Below are positions 8,801-12,514 of a DNA stretch of 12,514 nucleotides, in pieces (position 1 is the first letter of the stretch; the number at the start of each line of letters is the position of its first letter). The position numbers and the translations under genes were made by a program. The notes below the pieces were generated by a model. The model saw only the letters and a program-made list of their open reading frames with translations. It searched no databases and was not told the origin of the DNA. This stretch comes from Planctomycetota bacterium (lineage in GTDB: Bacteria > Planctomycetota > PUPC01 > JACPCR01), in contig JASLXP010000269.1 of NCBI GenBank assembly GCA_030740295.1, positions 1 through 12,514 of the forward strand, written 5' to 3'.

Positions 8801-9670
8801 GCGAGCCAGAACCATGTCGTATGCCTCGAAGGCGCCCTCGCTGTCATTAGTGAGATGCCGCGCCCGGCCGAGCAGGTAGCGGCCATGCTCAGCATGTGTC
8901 TGCGAAAGGGGATCTTCCGGCATCGGAACTCTATCAAGGGATTCCTTCGCCTTTTCGTAGGTGCCTAACTTGAATGACGAGAACCCGAGATGGTAACGCA
9001 CCAGGTCCAGGTAACTGCTGCGAGCAGCCCAATTCAGCGCGAGAAATGCCTCGGCGACGGTGATCACATCCTTGTGTTTGCCTGCACGAAGGAGCATCTC
9101 CGCCTGTTCGCTTCTGGCTCGCGCCACCCATTCCCAGACGGATGGTAGATCTTCGCCATCCAGCGGGGCCGGTGCTCCTGCGCTGAAGGCTTCGGCAGCC
9201 GCGGAGAAATGCCTGGAGGCGGTCTCGAAGCTTTTGATGGCCGCGGTCAGCAGATCCGTGGCGGGGGTCTGCTTCGATTTCGCTTTGAACATCGCAGATT
9301 CTCCAAGGCGGCGATTTCCGAGCGCGAGGTAATAGAGCGCATGCTGCCGTTCCAGGAAGTCCTTAGCAGCGACGACCTCCGTGAGCTGCGCGACCGCGGT
9401 TTTGAGCTCCTCGTCAGACGAGCCTCTGGAATCGATGAGCGTCAGCGACAGACCGAATTTGGCGTGGAGAGCCTGAGGGTTGGTTGCGAACCGCGCCAGG
9501 AACTCCCGAAACCGCGCCGCGGCATAGCCGTATTGCTTATCGTTGTATGCCCTCTTGGCGGAGTCGAGAACAAGCTTGCTGACATCGTGTTTTGCCTCGG
9601 CCTTCAGGGCTGGGCAGAGGGCAAGCGTAAGGGCACAGACGGCGAATAAGAGTCGATGGAGTTGATTCAT
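5882..9670 (-). CDS. Giant exported tetratricopeptide (TPR) repeat protein
   Basis: The 1262-residue reading starts at ATG 9670 (MNQLHRLLFAVCALTLALCP then ALKAEA), a standard signal peptide with cleavage near LKA or AEA. A GTG three codons upstream (9679) is possible but adds only VYP. Neither start has a Shine-Dalgarno sequence. The Cys residues in the signal do not fit a lipobox (residue -1 is Leu or Val), so the protein is probably soluble in the periplasm. Nearly the entire mature chain is helical TPR/BamD-YbgF-like repeats with the W/Y-G-A-Y-A-P pattern. Examples are ALYFELDKHDDAFKAFTDFA, LRQGISLWHLGRFKESMDAV and, near the C-terminus, QFMQGRALQAQKKYDAAIKA. There is no enzymatic domain. 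In PVC-type bacteria such proteins often neighbour biopolymer-transport or envelope genes; here the next genes encode an anchored Pro-rich protein and a giant surface protein. A protein-protein scaffold role in the envelope is inferred. The frame is intact and GC-rich. Confidence 0.9.
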   Translation of the reverse strand: MNQLHRLLFAVCALTLALCPALKAEAKHDVSKLVLDSAKRAYNDKQYGYAAARFREFLARFATNPQALHAKFGLSLTLIDSRGSSDEELKTAVAQLTEVVAAKDFLERQHALYYLALGNRRLGESAMFKAKSKQTPATDLLTAAIKSFETASRHFSAAAEAFSAGAPAPLDGEDLPSVWEWVARARSEQAEMLLRAGKHKDVITVAEAFLALNWAARSSYLDLVRYHLGFSSFKLGTYEKAKESLDRVPMPEDPLSQTHAEHGRYLLGRARHLTNDSEGAFEAYDMVLARYQKAKAAAEAALKKPDDFKEKPDEKARLESLVKMPPEHVERSRYYKGALYFELDKHDDAFKAFTDFAKAHPKSALLADAQLRQGISLWHLGRFKESMDAVTPLIQSAPEMADEAQLWLGRAQVSIGEAAKPEEQPKAYQAAMDHFRKAIEILKPKSATDAAIKKRLSEVMIHLADTQMLTKNFKDAGANYLDILNLGADARGEELLYRQATALHLAGEHKESDKLCAKFVQTYPKSELTPQILFRTAENAYFIAADLEKNLPQEDAQRGPKILKAYAEAGVRYQKLVHGYREFSHLNLARLGLAASLYRQERFQEADAALTPIAPEDFKGDIAQGLPLRADCLLRQVPDSWEKEADAAKRETYLDEAIKLLKVFLGNNPDHPQRPEALMKLGMCYQLKAEPMEAGDVRKEVLTLAQGTYVALNQKYPDHALAPQAVVEFAKSLIAAGDLDGGIRELAKFTQPPLNASPIVPFAALRQAQALRTKGKAEDAVALLDKTRKQHEEALVKSGPPRDAWAVHLHFQHGLALKDAGKSAESKTVMEDFLKRYPARPEAPEAGLRIGQAMTLDAGKLLATAEAALEKTDLTPDARTQAQTQKQSGLLSFGSCSRYFTNLLALKAKQRDSAAWPRVHYELAWCYRPAAMQQMANARQRLAWKAVEEAKDGSVPPDVPMNAVPIVPAETLMMDQYKIIIATWADSLIASDARYELADHHAMRGRYDEAIPLLTAARTKPVRESLKEKVTFLLGSCLFERKQDKESIPLFESVIANVSSPLAPHAAFRSGEAHLRLNENDKAAAKFQLFIDQPAFQNVAGLSDRALLRLAFAQAEQGKHADSEKTSALLISRFPKSPFLIEAQFMQGRALQAQKKYDAAIKAYQIVIDATDNEFAAKAQFQIGTSNMEAKLFDAAVKNFLNVVYSYAYPEWSAAALCQAADASIQQKKTKEAKDYLNRVLTEFSKTPHAELAKAQLAKLLK

Positions 9671-9913
9671 GGGGTACACGAGAGGATGTGAATAACGAAA
9701 AGAGATTGAAGGGAAGGGGCGAAAACCAAGGCGAAGACTGTATCACTTCGAGCCTCTGCCGGACACTGGCCGCGCCGCACGACTCGTCCGGCATTTCGGC
9801 AAAGGCAGTACACCATATTGTCTTCATTTTGACGAACGTCTGATGGTGCCTTTCGACGAACAGAAGCAAACGCCGCTACGACACTTTCATCAGAATATCG
9901 AACACTGATATCG
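9671..9913. other. Intergenic gap upstream of the TPR gene
   Basis: This 243-nt gap separates the nitrilase stop from the TPR start. On the minus strand the last 45 nt before the TPR start are pyrimidine-rich and contain no ribosome-binding sequence. A 92-codon minus-strand ORF spans it but overlaps both neighbours and looks spurious. A weak inverted repeat (ATCAG and CTGAT, 11-nt loop) follows the nitrilase stop without a T-tract. I cannot assign a promoter, although the gap is large enough to hold one. Confidence 0.45.
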
Positions 9914-10780
9914 TCATGCCTTGGCGGTCTGATCCGAATCGTCAATGTGGTAATAGATTTCCGGTTTCAGGCAGCGGGGTACAAAGCACGAGTTCCGCCG
10001 TCGTTTGGCAATCTCTTCCGGGTCCAGTTCAGCCACAGCCATCGCCTCGCCGTTACCTCGCTGACGAGTGAAGGAGACGACATTACCATCCGGGCCGAAG
10101 ACCCCTGCCCAGCCGGGAAATTTGTTTCCATTCGGTTCCCATATGTTCTTTTTGCGAGTGCCGGCGTTGTTGCAGACGATGCCGTAACAGCCATTGGAGT
10201 AGCTCGTTGTCCGGTAACAGAGCGCGGTGATATCTTCCTCCGGAAATCGGCTGCGCGGTATCGAAGTATTGTACGCGAAGGGCATGATGAGGAGCTCTGC
10301 CCCCTTGAAATAGAGGGACCGGGCCAGCTCGGTGAAAAGTGAGTCATAACAGATCATGATGCCGACCCGGGCCTTCCCGATATCGAAGGCGTCAATCTCG
10401 AAACCGCTTCGCCAGTAGAGATACTCCACGTGCGGCATGTGGATCTTCCGCTGCTTGCCCAGAATGCCATCACCATTCACCAGAACCTGCGTGTTGTAGG
10501 CGACATCCGCATCCCGCTCGAGCATGCCAAAGCAGATGACAGCCCCCACCTCCTCGGCGATACGAACAATCCTGTCCGTTGTCGGGCCCGGTATCTCTTC
10601 GGCCAGGTCCCAGGACACGTGATTATGGACATAACCGTTAATACCCAGCTCCGGAAAAACGATCAGATCCACATGCTTCTCCGCGGCTTTTCTGGACCAG
10701 CGCGCGAGATCCCGGATGCTGCGATCCGTCTCACCGATGTAGTTCCTGGTGGATATGGTTGCGACTTTCATTTTCTGCAT
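9914..10780 (-). CDS. Carbon-nitrogen hydrolase, nitrilase superfamily
   Basis: This 288-residue protein has the full length and catalytic set of the nitrilase superfamily. Glu44 lies in FPELGINGY, Lys112 in GKQRKIHMPH and Cys144 in GIMICYDSLF. The C-terminal LKPEIY resembles the closing R-x-E-x-Y segment of amidase branches such as N-carbamoyl-amino-acid or carbamoylputrescine amidohydrolases. It would hydrolyse a non-peptide C-N bond (amide, N-carbamoyl or nitrile) through a Cys thioester. The exact substrate cannot be read from sequence. There is no signal peptide, so it acts in the cytoplasm. Start choice: ATG 10780 has GGGAG 7 nt upstream; a second ATG three codons in (10771) is a less well placed alternative. 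It follows the GH9 gene by 75 nt on the same strand, so cotranscription is plausible and may link it to use of an amino-sugar or amidated glycan product (inference). Confidence 0.93.
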   Translation of the reverse strand: MQKMKVATISTRNYIGETDRSIRDLARWSRKAAEKHVDLIVFPELGINGYVHNHVSWDLAEEIPGPTTDRIVRIAEEVGAVICFGMLERDADVAYNTQVLVNGDGILGKQRKIHMPHVEYLYWRSGFEIDAFDIGKARVGIMICYDSLFTELARSLYFKGAELLIMPFAYNTSIPRSRFPEEDITALCYRTTSYSNGCYGIVCNNAGTRKKNIWEPNGNKFPGWAGVFGPDGNVVSFTRQRGNGEAMAVAELDPEEIAKRRRNSCFVPRCLKPEIYYHIDDSDQTAKA

Positions 10781-10787
10781 TCGAAAA

Positions 10788-10792
10788 CTCCC
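10788..10792 (-). promoter_or_regulatory. Ribosome-binding site of the nitrilase-family gene
   Basis: The minus strand reads GGGAG followed by 7 nt and then ATG at 10780. It is the only clear Shine-Dalgarno match among the starts visible in the window and it favours this ATG over the one at 10771. Confidence 0.6.
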
Positions 10793-10803
10793 GTTCTGAC
10801 CGC

Positions 10804-10824
10804 AATACGTAATGAGTAATGAGT
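10804..10824. repeat. Three-copy heptamer tandem repeat in the GH9-nitrilase gap
   Basis: On the plus strand AATACGT, AATGAGT and AATGAGT follow each other. Two units are identical and the first has two changes. The array sits in the 75-nt spacer upstream of the nitrilase start. It is short and could be a decayed microsatellite or a fragment of a longer repeat family. Confidence 0.55.
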
Positions 10825-10855
10825 GATGTTTCTTGGACCTGAATTGAGCGATTCT

Positions 10856-12514
10856 TCACCTGTCGATCAGAAAGCCATAGGCGATAGCTGTCTTTGTCAT
10901 AGTGGGCACGACTCCTTCGTTCATTCCCGGTGCCATTTCGACGTCGGTGTATGTGTGGAGCTGTGGCCATGGGCCGTTCGGAAAGAGGCCGGCGGCGATC
11001 CAACTGGTCATGCTTCCGCCGGCCGGTTTGCCCCCTGTTTGAGGCGAGGGGCCTTCGCACTGGATGCCCGGCATCGGGCCGTCAGGTGAATAGCGGGCGT
11101 AGGAATGGAGAGGGCCTGAAATCGACCGCTGCCCGAGCCCCGTCGTGAAGACCGTGTTCATCGGATGGCAGCCAAGGCTGAAATCGCAGGTCAATTGAAT
11201 CCATTTGAGGTACTGCGGATCCTTCAGCAGCGTGTATGCCTGCATGGGTGTATACAGCCAGCCCGGGTATGCGCCCGTGCCCCACGTATTCGGCGCGTAG
11301 GGGCTGCGCATGTATCGATAGCCCGTTGTCGATGCCATTCGGATCCATAGCCTCATCCGGGCTTTGTAGGAATTGAGGATTCGGTCCTTGAACTTAGCAT
11401 CCACAGGACGCTTGCAGAAGGCATAGTAAAACGAAGCGAACTGCTGGTCGTATTTTTGCCACACGTAGAGCTCTGCATTCGCATTCCCGCGAAAAACCGA
11501 ATGCTCATGGAAGTCTGCCAGGAAAGACGGCTCGCCGGTCGCGCGGTAGAGCTGAATGGCTGCCAGGGCCAGGGCATCCGGATGCTTTGCTGCTTTGTTG
11601 GACTTGGCCCAGGAATAGGCATCCTTTGCCCGTTTGAGGAACATCCCGGCATCTTCCGTTTTCTTCAGGGCTTTCCAGATGACGGCGGCCTGTGCTGCCG
11701 AGGCCGCGAAGTCGAGGGAGCCGGGCGCGTCCTTGGCGAAAGCGAAATCTCGCTTAAAGTCGATCTCCGGCGAAGTGATCATGTCCGGATCCCCATCCGA
11801 CTCAGTACCGTTGCGGACCCCACCGTCCGTATCCTGCAGCCGGACCCAAAGGTCAAGGGCCCACCGCGCTTCATCCAGAATGTCCGGGATGCCGTTGCCG
11901 CTTTCGGGGATGTTGTTCTGGCCGTCCGCGTAGTTTTCCGGCTTCATTTCCCAGGCCATGAACAGCCACTGGGCCACATCGAGGTGCGAACGCGGATTGA
12001 AATCGCCGGCATCGTGGTGGCCGCCAAAGAGATCGTGTTTGGTCTCATCGATAACGCTCTTCGGGAGCATCTGCCAGGCGTTGCGTTCGCTGCCGTGGAC
12101 GAGGCTCGTCAGCTCGGTCATGTTCCGGTGGCAGGCAGGATGATAATGCCTGGTATAGGGCTCTTTCATTTCCATTCCGCAGCGCTGGTGAAAGACGCCG
12201 CGAATGCATGTGCGGTAGGCTTCTTCGTAAACGTTCCGGCCGATCCGGAATTCAAATGAACGTCCCATCCCCGGCAGCGCCAGGTAATAGGTGCCCTCCT
12301 CTCGCAGGCCCGTAAGCTCGATCTCATGGATGTCTTCGTAAGAGAGGTCGTGTTTGTAGATCGTCTCTTTGCCCTTCGCGCCTTCAGGTGCGAGGGTGCC
12401 GTCAGGCTGCAGGTCAAAAGTATGCTTCAGCCGCAGCTTCGGCTTCACCCTCATTGCGATCTCATGGGTTTTGGCGTTGCGCACCTCGAATTCACGAATC
12501 GCAAGAAACGACAG
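10856..12514 (-). CDS. Glycoside hydrolase family 9 enzyme with N-terminal Ig-like domain, 5'-partial
   Basis: The frame is open to the right edge (10 codons upstream of a GTG at 12484, reading LSFLAIREFE), so the true start and any signal peptide are outside the window; 552 residues are visible. Numbering from that GTG, residues about 15-85 form a CelD_N/cellulase Ig-like domain ending FEFRIGRNVYEEAYRTCIRG. The (alpha/alpha)6 GH9 catalytic domain follows. GGHHDAGDFN carries the Asp pair D158/D161 (base and water-positioning). IPESGNGIPDILDEARWALD at about 192-211 is the family signature. Then come the LGCHPMNTVFTTGLGQRS segment (438-454) and the general acid Glu523 in APGMNEGVV. GH9 enzymes are inverting beta-glycosidases acting on cellulose, other beta-glucans or chito-oligosaccharides. 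The HH in place of the more usual WY before DAGD suggests a subfamily different from classic endoglucanases, so substrate is uncertain. It leads into the nitrilase gene 75 nt downstream. The visible frame is intact. Confidence 0.93.
   Translation of the reverse strand: MSFLAIREFEVRNAKTHEIAMRVKPKLRLKHTFDLQPDGTLAPEGAKGKETIYKHDLSYEDIHEIELTGLREEGTYYLALPGMGRSFEFRIGRNVYEEAYRTCIRGVFHQRCGMEMKEPYTRHYHPACHRNMTELTSLVHGSERNAWQMLPKSVIDETKHDLFGGHHDAGDFNPRSHLDVAQWLFMAWEMKPENYADGQNNIPESGNGIPDILDEARWALDLWVRLQDTDGGVRNGTESDGDPDMITSPEIDFKRDFAFAKDAPGSLDFAASAAQAAVIWKALKKTEDAGMFLKRAKDAYSWAKSNKAAKHPDALALAAIQLYRATGEPSFLADFHEHSVFRGNANAELYVWQKYDQQFASFYYAFCKRPVDAKFKDRILNSYKARMRLWIRMASTTGYRYMRSPYAPNTWGTGAYPGWLYTPMQAYTLLKDPQYLKWIQLTCDFSLGCHPMNTVFTTGLGQRSISGPLHSYARYSPDGPMPGIQCEGPSPQTGGKPAGGSMTSWIAAGLFPNGPWPQLHTYTDVEMAPGMNEGVVPTMTKTAIAYGFLIDR

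Noticed and set aside
8144..8968. 274-codon plus-strand ORF opposite the TPR gene
   Set aside because: Same reason: antisense to well-supported TPR repeats, with no recognisable domain and no ribosome-binding site.
9593..9670. Lipoprotein signal (lipobox) in the TPR protein
   Set aside because: The Cys residues in the signal are preceded by Val or Leu rather than Gly, Ala or Ser, so signal peptidase I processing is more likely.
9883..9913. Intrinsic terminator after the nitrilase gene
   Set aside because: Only a 5-bp AT-rich stem with an 11-nt loop and no T-run is present.
9667..9945. 92-codon minus-strand ORF spanning the nitrilase-TPR gap
   Set aside because: It overlaps the nitrilase 3' end and the TPR start and has an atypical composition with no recognisable motif.
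10804..10824. CRISPR or other array
   Set aside because: The units are 7 nt, directly adjacent with no spacers, and number only three.

Overview
The window reads as a stretch of chromosome (or metagenome contig) from a carbohydrate-degrading Gram-negative bacterium. A Planctomycetes/Verrucomicrobia/Lentisphaerae-type (PVC) lineage or a similar phylum fits best. This is inferred from gene style: a GH9 enzyme beside a nitrilase-family hydrolase, a giant secreted TPR protein, giant beta-sandwich surface proteins, and start sites mostly without Shine-Dalgarno sequences. No rRNA, tRNA or other marker gene is present to prove it.

All five genes I can support lie on the minus strand, so transcription runs from right to left. 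From the right edge they are: (1) a glycoside hydrolase family 9 enzyme, 5'-truncated by the window (10856-12514); (2) a cytoplasmic carbon-nitrogen hydrolase of the nitrilase superfamily (9914-10780); (3) a 1262-residue exported TPR protein (5882-9670); (4) a 422-residue, single-pass, proline-rich anchored protein of unknown function (4406-5674); (5) a giant exported protein built from repeated beta-sandwich (concanavalin/LamG/DUF1080-like and CBM-like) units. This last gene occupies 1-4161, starts at a TTG and runs off the left edge without a stop. The many plus-strand ORFs opposite these genes look like shadows.

The densest non-coding signal is the 207-nt gap between genes 3 and 4. It holds a perfect 11-bp hairpin just after the TPR stop codon and a 74-nt element (5726-5799) that folds into a perfect four-way junction. 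The junction has a 9-bp outer stem enclosing three hairpins with no mismatches. A weak hairpin followed by a T8 run (on the minus strand) ends only 23 nt before the next ATG. Elsewhere there is a heptamer tandem repeat (10804-10824) before the nitrilase gene. Two gene-free gaps of about 240 nt (4162-4405 and 9671-9913) show little.

Working model (inference): genes 3-5 encode an envelope module, with a periplasmic TPR scaffold, a membrane-anchored proline-rich spacer and a large glycan-binding surface protein. Genes 1-2 encode glycan and amide hydrolysis. The left-hand gene is visibly more AT-rich than the TPR gene, so it may have a different history.
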